Assembly: GCF_014334115.1 (NCBI RefSeq)
Contig: NZ_CP060494.1
Span: forward strand, 310,001 to 374,000
Length of the DNA stretch: 64,000 bases
Direction: 5' to 3'
Source: Sphingosinithalassobacter sp. CS137
Lineage (GTDB): Bacteria > Pseudomonadota > Alphaproteobacteria > Sphingomonadales > Sphingomonadaceae
Position 1 is the first letter of the stretch. Each line of letters opens with the position of its first letter. Of the stretch, positions 1-7,292 are shown one piece after another. Position numbers and translations under genes: made by a program. The notes under the pieces are model-generated. The model worked only from the letters and a program-made list of their open reading frames with translations. It searched no databases and was not told the DNA's origin.

Positions 1-68
1 GGACCGACGATTTTGCGTCGATCCTCCCGCTGCTGCGTGCGTTCAACCCCGAGCTGAAGAACGACTGA
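1..68 (+). CDS. C-terminal end of an unidentified protein (partial)
   Basis: An open frame entering from the left edge reads about 21 codons, ends with the residues ...AFNPELKND and stops at TGA 66-68. Only this tail is visible, so no family can be assigned. It converges on the lipoprotein gene, whose stop lies 3 bases away on the other strand; such tight convergent packing is common here. The frame has G/C at most third codon positions, as in neighbouring genes, which supports it being real coding sequence. Confidence 0.5.
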   Translation, partial: TDDFASILPLLRAFNPELKND

Positions 69-71
69 GGC

Positions 72-569
72 CTAGAGGCCCAGCGCGGCTTCGAGCGCAG
101 CGATTCGCGCGCCCTGCGCCTGTGAGACTGGCTGTGCGGCTTCGATCGCGCCAGTGAGCGCCGGATAGGACGGCTGCCCCGCGACACCGCGCGCGATCGC
201 GAGTTGCTCGAGCTCGACCAGAACATTGAGCGCCGGCGCGCGCAGCGTGTCGAGCGTGGCGAGCGCGGCCTGCGCATCGAGCCACGCATCGCTTCCCGGC
301 GCCGTGCCGCGCGCGACCGCGATTCGCGCTTCGGCGGCCTGCGCCGCGGCCGCAAAGGCACGCTGCGCCTCGTCGAGCTCCGCGGCGAGCGCGGCGATGC
401 GCGCGTCGAGCGCGGCGTCCGGCGTGGCCGGGGGAGCCGGTGCGGGAGACATGCCGGCCGCATCCTCCAGCTCCACCGCGCGCGGCAGCAGCGAGGGATA
501 GCGATCGGATTCGGCGCTGCATCCCGCGGTGGCGAGCAGGACGACGAGCGGAAAAACGAAGCAGCGCAT
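72..569 (-). CDS. Putative lipoprotein, unknown function (165 aa)
   Basis: The protein begins with a short hydrophobic signal of about 14 residues ending in a lipobox (TAG|C, Cys17), so it is predicted to be exported and lipid-anchored. A Pro/Ala-rich linker (about residues 42-51) follows, then an Ala/Glu/Arg-rich region (about 52-165) with the composition of amphipathic helices or a coiled coil (many AxLxAEL-type heptads). The family was not recognised. It stands alone, reading away from the tRNA-Arg gene and converging on the gene at the left edge. The coiled-coil reading is inference from composition. Confidence 0.75.
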   Translation of the reverse strand: MRCFVFPLVVLLATAGCSAESDRYPSLLPRAVELEDAAGMSPAPAPPATPDAALDARIAALAAELDEAQRAFAAAAQAAEARIAVARGTAPGSDAWLDAQAALATLDTLRAPALNVLVELEQLAIARGVAGQPSYPALTGAIEAAQPVSQAQGARIAALEAALGL

Positions 570-610
570 GGATCAGGGTCTATGCGTCGTAAAAAGGCGA
601 AGCAACGGGC

Positions 611-639
611 TTGCGCTCTGCCGCGGACCTTTCTATGTC
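611..639 (+). promoter_or_regulatory. Candidate sigma-70-type promoter for tRNA-Arg
   Basis: TTGCGC (611-616) lies 17 bases upstream of TATGTC (634-639). The expected transcription start, around 646, falls just before the mature tRNA 5' end at 654. The match is partial and was found by eye only. Confidence 0.4.
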
Positions 640-653
640 CCGCCCTCCAATGC

Positions 654-730
654 GCGCCCGTAGCTCAGCTGGATAGAGCATCAGACTACGAATCTGAGGG
701 TCGGACGTTCGAATCGTTCCGGGCGCGCCA
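654..730 (+). tRNA. tRNA-Arg (anticodon ACG)
   Basis: The 77-nt sequence folds as a full cloverleaf. The acceptor stem GCGCCCG (654-660) pairs with CGGGCGC (720-726), followed by discriminator G and an encoded CCA (728-730). The anticodon stem TCAGA/TCTGA encloses the loop CTACGAA with anticodon ACG, which after A-to-I editing reads CGU, CGC and CGA. The T-loop TTCGAAT is canonical. The gene lies immediately upstream of an AT-richer gene, a common arrangement for integration at tRNA genes, but no duplicated 3' tRNA end was found downstream. Confidence 0.97.
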
Positions 731-862
731 ATTTTTCCAAGCCAATATAATAGTTTAGCGCTGCGCGCTTGGGTGGCCGCTGCTCGTCGCAGCACCGATA
801 AGCAGACCGTGAGCAACTGCCCCGGCGCAGGCTCGCTATTCATGTCTTGGCGAGCCGATTCG

Positions 863-877
863 GAACAAGTAAAGAAC
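863..877. promoter_or_regulatory. LexA-type direct repeat GAAC-N7-GAAC
   Basis: GAAC at 863-866 and again at 874-877, separated by exactly seven bases, matches the alphaproteobacterial LexA box (GTTC-N7-GTTC on the other strand). It ends four bases before the ATG of the 316-residue gene at 882. The second GAAC also begins a perfect 7-base inverted repeat, GAACAGC (874-880) and GCTGTTC (888-894), with the ATG in the 7-base loop. Only eight bases are fixed, so one or two chance matches per window are expected; the position is what makes it notable. Confidence 0.4.
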
Positions 878-881
878 AGCC

Positions 882-1832
882 ATGTCCGCTGTTCCTGAGA
901 CGCATCTCGGATGGGTTAGAAATCCTGAAGCGCTAGCCAAGCTGTCGCGCTCGAAACCAGATGCTTGCCAGAATCCAAATATCGTAGGGCGATACGATAT
1001 GACTCCCAAGGGAGGCCGAAAGAGCCATCCCAATGGACCTTGGGTTTGGTGCTGTCACTGTCAGGCGTCGACTCACTGGAACGGGTTTGTGGTCACTGAC
1101 GATGACGGCGCGCGTTTCTTGATTGGACAAGATTGTGGCGCGAAGCACTATGGGGGCGAGCGGTTTCGGGTTGCAACACGTCAGTTTGAGGACATCGAAC
1201 GCGCTCGATACATAGATTACCGACTTTCGGCGATTTCAGATCTGAGCGCCGCAGTGGACGGCGAGATTGCATTGCTCTTGGAATGCGAAGCGCTCAAGGT
1301 CATTGAAAGTAAGCGAGCTGAGATCAAAGCGGCTTGTCCGCAGGCGGTTGACCGACTGGTTACCTATGCTCGGTCTGGACTGTCATTGACCGCGCACGCA
1401 CGGGCGCGAGGAGTCAAAGGCGCAGGGTTCATCTCTAAAAATATTGGCCAGTTGGAGGGACCGGCACTGCTATTTACCGACGTTCGTTCGCGCTGCAGTG
1501 AATTGAAGGCTGCGATTGCGAATGCTGCAAAGGTTGTGCCTACTGAGTCCAGCTTGAAGGAGCGAACGTCTTCGGTAGATGCGGTCGAAAATGCGGCTCG
1601 GGACCTATTGAAAAGCGTTATTGCCCTGACGCAAGCGCATCGTTTTTTCCTTAAGCGAAATCAGCGACGGCTATCCCGATGGTCCGATGCTTGGGTTAGA
1701 TTTTTCTCCTTCAGCACGGACGCTGAGAACCTCTTAGTCAACGAAGTTGGAAAGGGAACACGATCCATTGCACCACTAGATCAACAGCGGTTTCCCAGTC
1801 TCGAGTCCTGTAAGGCGCTAATCGGAGAGTGA
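882..1832 (+). CDS. Hypothetical protein with a putative zinc-binding motif, probably acquired (316 aa)
   Basis: The family was not recognised. Residues 56-60 read WCCHC and residues 85-89 CGAKH, so C57/C60 and C85/H89 could form a Cys3His zinc site in the N-terminal domain; the rest looks helical with many charged residues. Sampled rows inside the gene are about 50-58% G+C, well below the flanking sequence, and AT-ending codons are frequent, suggesting horizontal transfer. It lies 150 bases after tRNA-Arg, has a LexA-like box against its start, and is followed by a strong hairpin. The 882 ATG has only a weak Shine-Dalgarno; an alternative ATG at 999 would keep the zinc motif. Confidence 0.75.
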   Translation: MSAVPETHLGWVRNPEALAKLSRSKPDACQNPNIVGRYDMTPKGGRKSHPNGPWVWCCHCQASTHWNGFVVTDDDGARFLIGQDCGAKHYGGERFRVATRQFEDIERARYIDYRLSAISDLSAAVDGEIALLLECEALKVIESKRAEIKAACPQAVDRLVTYARSGLSLTAHARARGVKGAGFISKNIGQLEGPALLFTDVRSRCSELKAAIANAAKVVPTESSLKERTSSVDAVENAARDLLKSVIALTQAHRFFLKRNQRRLSRWSDAWVRFFSFSTDAENLLVNEVGKGTRSIAPLDQQRFPSLESCKALIGE

Positions 1833-1840
1833 AGCCATAG

Positions 1841-1872
1841 CAGCGCCCCGCACCTTTCGATGCAGGGCGCTG
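1841..1872 (+). terminator. Strong hairpin after the 882-1832 gene
   Basis: Twelve-base arms 1841-1852 and 1861-1872 (CAGCGCCC.. / ..GGGCGCTG) pair with one mismatch around an 8-base loop, starting 8 bases after the stop codon. There is no U-tract, so it may stabilise the 3' end rather than terminate intrinsically. Confidence 0.45.
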
Positions 1873-2078
1873 GCAGCGTCAGGACGGAGGAGACGTCAAT
1901 CCCCGCTGCTGGTTCCGATCGATTTACGAGGGTCGGTTGCCTTAACCTCGGCGCGAGCGGACACGTGAGCCGCGCGGACGCTGAGGCACGGCGCTGGCAC
2001 CGCGGTCAGCCTGCCGGGCAACGAGGCCGCTCGCCGGGCCCCGCCCGACGGTGCCGGAAAGCAATGTCGCAGATAGGG

Positions 2079-3398
2079 TCAGGCAGTCGGCGGACTGGCG
2101 GGCAGGACGACCATGATGCGCAGGCCGCCGATCGGCGAGCGGCCGGCTTCGATGCGGCCATGATGCGCCTCGACGATCGCGCGGGCAGTGGCGAGGCCGA
2201 GGCCGGACGCGGTCGCCATATCCTCGCGCGCTTCCGTCATGCGGTAGAAGGGTTCGAAGAGTCGCTGGGCCAGTCCGACATCGACGCCGGGGGCGCTGTC
2301 GTCGATGATCAGTCGCCATGCGTCGCGCGAGCCTTCGAGCCCGAGGACGATCCTGCCTCCGGCGGGGGTATAGCGCAGGCTGTTCTCGATCAGCGCGCCG
2401 AACAGCTGCTCGATCCGCTCGCCGTCCCATTTCACGAGGATCGTATATTCGGGCAGCGTACTGGTTTCGAGCCGGACGCCCATCGCCAGCGCACGCTTGG
2501 AATTGCCCCAGACCGCATTGTGGATCAGCGCGCGCGGATCGACGTTCGCGAAGCGCACGGGGAGACGCCCCAGATCGGCGAGCGCCACTGCGCTCAGATC
2601 CTCCGCCATTCGCGTGAGCCGGCGCTGGTCGTCTTCGAGCGCCGTCATCAGCTCGGCATCGGTCGGCGGCTGGGAAGCGGCGAGGAGGCTCAGCCGGTCG
2701 CCGAGCTCCTGCGTCGGGCGCTTGAGTTCGTCGGCGATGGAAACGAGCCAGGTGCGGCGCGCCGCTTCGACGCGGCTGAACTGGCGCGCGATCCGCTTCA
2801 AATTGCGGATCGTTCCGGCGATCTCCCGCGGCCCGCGCTCCTCGAACTCCACTTCGTCCTCGCCCTGAACCACGTCGCGGCTCATCCGATAGAGTTCTTC
2901 CTGCGGCCGAGCCCAGCGGCGGGCGATCTCATATGCGGCGACGAGCAGCGCGACGAACAGGCCGAGGACGATCGCCGCGATGCCGATATATTGCGTGGCG
3001 AGATAGTGGCGGTCTTCGCTAGTGAGCTGCGGCGGGCGCACCACCCGAGCGAGGGCGACCGTCTGGCCGTTCAGCACCACGGGGCGCTCGACGCGCGGCG
3101 GGGCAGTGGTGCTCGGCCCGGCGATCGGACGCCCGTCGGGGGTGACCAACGCAACTCGGCCACCCAAGCGCTGGGGATCGCGCATGTCGAGCTCGGGCAT
3201 CAGCAATTCGAGGGGGCGGCCCGCGCGAGCGGCCTCGGCGGCAAGGGCGGCGAAAGCCTCGAGCCGTTCGCTGTCGCGCGCGGCGAGCTGGGCGATATAG
3301 GAACTGTGCATGTTCCAGACGAGCAGTCCGCCGGGCACGGCGGCCGCGAGCAGCGCCTGCCCGGCGAGCGTGAGGAACAGTCCGGTAAACAGCCGCAC
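2079..3398 (-). CDS. Orphan BaeS-like sensor histidine kinase lacking the phospho-acceptor His (439 aa)
   Basis: Membrane-bound sensor: TM helices at about 7-28 and 137-158 flank a periplasmic domain of about 105 residues, followed by a linker and the dimerisation helix. The usual HELRTP H-box reads DELKRP (Asp223 at the His position; codon GAC at 2730-2732). The ATP-binding domain keeps the N-box (N339), Asp367 in DSAPG (a variant of DNGPG) and the G2 box GLGLA (399-403). It may therefore bind ATP but cannot use the normal His. No response-regulator gene lies beside it. GTG start with a G-rich Shine-Dalgarno upstream. Likely a pseudokinase or allosteric partner, by inference. Confidence 0.85.
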   Translation of the reverse strand: MRLFTGLFLTLAGQALLAAAVPGGLLVWNMHSSYIAQLAARDSERLEAFAALAAEAARAGRPLELLMPELDMRDPQRLGGRVALVTPDGRPIAGPSTTAPPRVERPVVLNGQTVALARVVRPPQLTSEDRHYLATQYIGIAAIVLGLFVALLVAAYEIARRWARPQEELYRMSRDVVQGEDEVEFEERGPREIAGTIRNLKRIARQFSRVEAARRTWLVSIADELKRPTQELGDRLSLLAASQPPTDAELMTALEDDQRRLTRMAEDLSAVALADLGRLPVRFANVDPRALIHNAVWGNSKRALAMGVRLETSTLPEYTILVKWDGERIEQLFGALIENSLRYTPAGGRIVLGLEGSRDAWRLIIDDSAPGVDVGLAQRLFEPFYRMTEAREDMATASGLGLATARAIVEAHHGRIEAGRSPIGGLRIMVVLPASPPTA

Positions 3399-3469
3399 GC
3401 TTAAGAATCTCCCCCCGAGAGCATGGTAAATCGCCGGTTAGTCGTCAAAGCCCCGCGCGACAATCGGCT

Positions 3470-3685
3470 TCACCATTTCTGATTGTCGAGCGAATCCAGG
3501 ATGCGGCCCCCCGCCATGAACACCGCGATCGGGCAGACGAAGAAGAGCAGCCAGCCGCCGAAGCCGGGAAACCGCTCGAGATAGTGGAGGCCGCGCTCCA
3601 CCGCTCCCATGCTGAGGCCGTAGATCACGAGAAAGGCTTCGAACTTGGTCTTGATGGTGAAAAGGCGCGCAATCCTGTGCAACAT
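3470..3685 (-). CDS. Small conserved-looking membrane protein (71 aa)
   Basis: A 71-residue protein with an amphipathic N-terminus (MLHRIARLFTIKTKFEAF) and hydrophobic segments around residues 17-30 and 43-60; the second (GGWLLFFVCPIAVFMAGG) is a clear membrane span. It begins at ATG 3683-3685. The family was not recognised. It lies 64 bases downstream of astB on the same strand and could be its last co-transcribed cistron, but nothing in the sequence ties it to arginine catabolism. Confidence 0.7.
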   Translation of the reverse strand: MLHRIARLFTIKTKFEAFLVIYGLSMGAVERGLHYLERFPGFGGWLLFFVCPIAVFMAGGRILDSLDNQKW

Positions 3686-3749
3686 GCCCGGAGTTAAGCA
3701 AGTGCCGCGCCAAGTGCGGAAAACCGCGAGACCAGGTTAATGTTTTTGG

Positions 3750-5003
3750 TTACCTGTCAATTAATTCGACAAGTCCGAGCTGATCGAGCAGCGCGCGCCG
3801 CGCTTCAGCGATCGCCGGCAGGAGCGCGGGATCGGCGATCCCGTCGAAGGGAATCGCCTCGGGCCAGTGGGCGGCGATCACTGCGCTGATCGCATCGAGC
3901 CGGGCCTCGTCGACAAGGAAGCGCGGATCGATCGTGGCGGGATCGGCGACGACGCGCAGACGCAGACACGCCGGCCCGCCGCCGTTCGCCATCGACTGGC
4001 GGACATCGACGACTTCGAGGTGCCGGATCGGCCCGTTCCCGGCGACATGCTCCTCGAGCCAGTTCCAGACGCTGGGGGTTTCACGTGCCTCCGAGGGCAG
4101 CACCAGTGCCTGACCGCCGGCGGGGAGCGTCACCAGCTGGGCGTTGAAGAGGTAGGAGGCGATCGCATCTTCAAGGCTCACCCGCGCCGCCGGAACCTCG
4201 ACGATCTCGACCTGCGGCATGGCGGCGCGCAGCGCGTCGTGGAAGCCCTCCCTGTCGGCGAACGCCTGCTCATGGGCGAACAGCACCGTTCCGTTGGCGA
4301 CGGCGACGACATCATTATGAAAGGCGCCGGCGGCGATCGCCGCGTCCGATTGCTGTACGAACAAGGTGCGCGCCGGATCGAGCCGGTGGCGGCGCGCGAC
4401 CGCGGCACTCGCCTCGCGGTGCTGACGCGCCGGAAAGGGGCCGCCGGAAACGCCGTAGACGAAGACCTCGACGCCCGGGAGATCGTGCGCCGGCGCGAGC
4501 CGCATGTGGTTCGCCGCGCCTTCGTCGCCGAACGGCGGCGGCACCGGCGCGTGCACCCGGAACGAATCCCCCGCGAAGGCGAGGCGGAGCTGCGCCAGCG
4601 TCTCGGGCCATTCGTGGCTGCGATGCGGCATCGTCACCAGATTGGCGACGGTGAGATGGCAGCGGCCATCGGCGGTGTCGGGCGCGGGCGAAACCGTGGC
4701 TGCGTTGGCCGCCCACATCGCCGAGGCGGAGAGCGCCTGCGCCTGGAGATGCGGCGGCGCCTCGGCATAGCGAGTGGCGAGGCTTTCGAGCCAGCGATGA
4801 TCGGGGCGCGCATGCGGCAGCAGAATGCCCTGCGGCAGCCCGAGCGCGAGATTGGCGCGCATCTTGGCAATCCCCTGCAACGCCGCTTCGCGCGGATGCG
4901 AGGTGAGGCCGCGGTTGCGGGTGGCGGCGAGATTGCCGGGACTGAGGCCCGCATAATTGTGCGAGGGGCCGATGATGCCGTCGAAGTTGATCTCGGTGAG
5001 CAT
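3750..5003 (-). CDS. astB: N-succinylarginine dihydrolase AstB (417 aa)
   Basis: Second enzyme of the arginine succinyltransferase (AST) pathway: hydrolyses N2-succinylarginine to N2-succinylornithine, CO2 and two ammonia, in the cytoplasm. The N-terminus EINFDGIIGPSHNYAGLSPGN and the C-terminal NGGGPACLRLRV, with the probable catalytic Cys, match the family. The start ATG 5001-5003 is chosen over an upstream GTG at 5021 because of an AGGG Shine-Dalgarno about 9 bases before it and because the family begins near MxxxNFDG. It is the third gene of the hydrolase-astA-astB operon, 24 bases after astA. astC and astD are not in the window. Confidence 0.95.
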   Translation of the reverse strand: MLTEINFDGIIGPSHNYAGLSPGNLAATRNRGLTSHPREAALQGIAKMRANLALGLPQGILLPHARPDHRWLESLATRYAEAPPHLQAQALSASAMWAANAATVSPAPDTADGRCHLTVANLVTMPHRSHEWPETLAQLRLAFAGDSFRVHAPVPPPFGDEGAANHMRLAPAHDLPGVEVFVYGVSGGPFPARQHREASAAVARRHRLDPARTLFVQQSDAAIAAGAFHNDVVAVANGTVLFAHEQAFADREGFHDALRAAMPQVEIVEVPAARVSLEDAIASYLFNAQLVTLPAGGQALVLPSEARETPSVWNWLEEHVAGNGPIRHLEVVDVRQSMANGGGPACLRLRVVADPATIDPRFLVDEARLDAISAVIAAHWPEAIPFDGIADPALLPAIAEARRALLDQLGLVELIDR

Positions 5004-5027
5004 CAGCGCCGCCCTCCGCACGACGGA

Positions 5028-6038
5028 TCAGCGTGCGGCATACAGCACCTCCGTGCCTTCGGCGATATCGAGCGTCTCGGCGCAGAGCGGGTCGAGCGCG
5101 AGACCGGCCTCGCCGTGCTCCACCTGGCCATAGGCGCAGCGGAAATCGGCGAGCGTGCCGGTGGCGACGAGCGACGGCTCGCCGCCCTCGCGCACCGCCG
5201 CCACCGTGCCGGTGCGGGCTTCGCGCACCGTTTTCACCTGATCGGTGCGCGCGGTCATCGTCGGGCCGCCGTCGAAGATGTCGACGTAATTCTCATAAGC
5301 GAAGCCTTCATTCTCGAGCATCCGCATCGCCGCGCGGCCGCTGGGATGCGGCACGCCGATGACGTTGCGCGCGCTTTCGGTGAGCATCGCGGTGTAGATC
5401 GGATGCTTCGGCATCAGATCGGCGATGAACTGATTGCCGTGAATGGCATTGAACTGATCGGCTTCCTGAAAGCTCATGCCGAAGAAGCGGCCCGCAACAC
5501 CGTCCCAGAAGGGCGAGCCGCCGGCTTCGTCGATCACGCCGCGCAGCTCGGCGAGGAGCCGCTCGGCGAAGCGGGCGCGATGGCGGCGGATGAAGAGATA
5601 GCGGCTGCGCGCGAGCAGCAGGCCGAGCCCGCCCGCGCGCTCGCCGGGATGGAGAAACAGGCCGCCGACTTCGGAGCAGCCCTCGAGATCGTTGACGAGG
5701 CCGAGGATTTCGGCGCGGAAGGTGCGTTTCAGCTCCTCGCTGTGCTTGGTCACGGTGGACAGGCGATAGCTGTAGAAGGGCCAGCGCTGGCCGACCTGCG
5801 TGAAGATCTGGCAGGTGCCGCGAACTTCGCCGGTTTTGGCGTTTTCCAGCACCAGCACGAACAGCTCATCGGCGACGACATCCTCGGTACGCGCGAAGGC
5901 GATATGGCTGCGCGCGAGCTTCGCCTTCAGCGCGTCGCGCTCGGGCGGCAGATTGGTGAAGCCGCCACCGGTGAGCTTCGCCATTTCGTAGAGATGCTGC
6001 AGGTCCTCGTCGCGCGCGGCGCGGATGCGGAAGCTCAT
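5028..6038 (-). CDS. astA: Arginine N-succinyltransferase AstA (336 aa)
   Basis: First committed step of the AST pathway: transfers succinyl from succinyl-CoA to the alpha-amino group of arginine. The protein is full length (about 340 residues is usual) and begins FRIRAARDEDL as in the GNAT-like AstA family. Typical stretches are GGFTNLPPERD near residue 25 and GLFLHPGERAGGLG mid-protein, and the C-terminal half contains FGMSFQEADQ and PHPSGRAAMRMLENEGF. The ATG overlaps the stop of the upstream M20 hydrolase by 4 bases (ATGA), so translation is probably coupled. Longer in-frame upstream extensions were rejected because they run into that hydrolase. Confidence 0.95.
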   Translation of the reverse strand: MSFRIRAARDEDLQHLYEMAKLTGGGFTNLPPERDALKAKLARSHIAFARTEDVVADELFVLVLENAKTGEVRGTCQIFTQVGQRWPFYSYRLSTVTKHSEELKRTFRAEILGLVNDLEGCSEVGGLFLHPGERAGGLGLLLARSRYLFIRRHRARFAERLLAELRGVIDEAGGSPFWDGVAGRFFGMSFQEADQFNAIHGNQFIADLMPKHPIYTAMLTESARNVIGVPHPSGRAAMRMLENEGFAYENYVDIFDGGPTMTARTDQVKTVREARTGTVAAVREGGEPSLVATGTLADFRCAYGQVEHGEAGLALDPLCAETLDIAEGTEVLYAAR

Positions 6039-7243
6039 GGGGCCCCTTTGTCGATCAGCCGGAGAATGGTGAGCGCCGAAAGCGCGGCGCGTTCGGCCAG
6101 GCTTTCGGGAATGAGATATTCGTCGGAGGAATGGATCGCGCCGCCGCGCGCGCCCATCGTATCCACCACCGGCACGCCGCAAGCGGCGATATTGTTGCCG
6201 TCGCACACGCCGCCAGTGGCTTTCCAGGCGACGGGCACGCCGAGATCGGCACCGGCCGACTTGACCAGCGCGAACAGCCGCTCGGCACCCGGATCGAGCG
6301 GCTTGGGCGGGCGATTGAAGCTGCCGTGGCGTTCGATTTTCACATCGTGGGCCGAGGCGACTTCGGCGAGCGCGGCGTCGATCGCGGCCTGGGCGGCGTC
6401 GATCGCCGCAGGGCTGCGCGGGCGGAAGTTGACACGCAGGATCGCGAGCTCCGGCACGACATTGTTCGGCCCGCCGCCGTCGATCCGGGCGGGATTCACC
6501 GACAGCCCCTCCTGCTTCGCCGCGGCGAGGCGGAGCGCCAGATCGGCGGCGGCGACGAGGGCGTTGCGCCCCTCCTCGGGATTGCGGCCGGCGTGCGCGC
6601 TGCGGCCGCGGACGACGAGTGCAAAATTACCGGTGCCGCCGCGCGCGCCCGCGAGCGTGCCGTCGGGCAGCGCGGGCTCGTAGGTGAGGGCGGCGGCCTT
6701 GGCTCGTGCGGCGCGGGCGAGGAGCGCGGCCGAGCTGTGCGAACCGGTTTCCTCGTCCGAGTTGAGGACGACCTCATAGCCGAACCGCGCGGCGAGCGGG
6801 CTTGCCTCGCATGCTTCGAGCGCGGCGAGCATCAGCGCGAGCCCGCCCTTCATGTCGGTGGCGCCGGGGGCGTTGAGATGGCCGTTGCCGAGCCAGCGCT
6901 CGGACTGGAAGGGGTGATCGACCGGGAACACCGTGTCCATATGACCGGTGAAGAGAAGCTGGACCGGCGCTTCGGGGCGGACCGCCACGTGCAGGTGGCG
7001 CCCGTGGTCGAGCGCCTCGACGCGGCCGTCCAGCGTCACGCTCTCCACCGGATCGGGCTCCTCCAGCGTCAGGTGGCCGGGCAGCGCGGAAAAGGCATCG
7101 GCGAGCGCGTCGGCCATGCGCGCGAGGCCCGGCAGGTTGCGCGTTCCGCTGTTGATCGCCGCCCAGGCACGGGTCCGTTCGAGCATCGGCGCGGCGCGTG
7201 CGCGCTCGACGGCATCGGCTTCGACGGAGGAAAGTTCTGTCAT
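6035..7243 (-). CDS. M20-family metallohydrolase in the ast operon, candidate AstE substitute (402 aa)
   Basis: A cytoplasmic M20/ArgE/carboxypeptidase-G2-type enzyme with the expected two-zinc ligands: TGHMDTV (His, Asp), GATDMKGG (bridging Asp), DEET (catalytic and ligand Glu), TYEPALPDG and a late IHSSDE His. The dimerisation-domain signature GRSAHAGRNPEEGRNA is present. It heads the operon and overlaps astA by 4 bases. Its position suggests that it removes succinate from N-succinylglutamate, the AstE step, but AstE proper is an M14-type protein and none is seen here, so this role is inference. ATG 7243 preferred over a TTG at 7273. Confidence 0.85.
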   Translation of the reverse strand: MTELSSVEADAVERARAAPMLERTRAWAAINSGTRNLPGLARMADALADAFSALPGHLTLEEPDPVESVTLDGRVEALDHGRHLHVAVRPEAPVQLLFTGHMDTVFPVDHPFQSERWLGNGHLNAPGATDMKGGLALMLAALEACEASPLAARFGYEVVLNSDEETGSHSSAALLARAARAKAAALTYEPALPDGTLAGARGGTGNFALVVRGRSAHAGRNPEEGRNALVAAADLALRLAAAKQEGLSVNPARIDGGGPNNVVPELAILRVNFRPRSPAAIDAAQAAIDAALAEVASAHDVKIERHGSFNRPPKPLDPGAERLFALVKSAGADLGVPVAWKATGGVCDGNNIAACGVPVVDTMGARGGAIHSSDEYLIPESLAERAALSALTILRLIDKGAP

Positions 7244-7292
7244 CGCCGGGGCACTAGCCCGAAATCGCGGCAAGGTGAACCGGCAGCGGCGC

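Noticed and set aside
731-2078. Search for an attachment-site repeat of the tRNA-Arg 3' end around the AT-richer gene
   Set aside because: No copy of the TTCGAATC...GGGCGC end was found downstream, so an integration origin is not proven.
1873-2078. Possible response regulator gene next to the sensor kinase
   Set aside because: The gap has no open frame with receiver-domain motifs on either strand.
3867-6683. Long plus-strand open frame opposite astB/astA
   Set aside because: Antisense to conserved enzymes; composition typical of a shadow frame.
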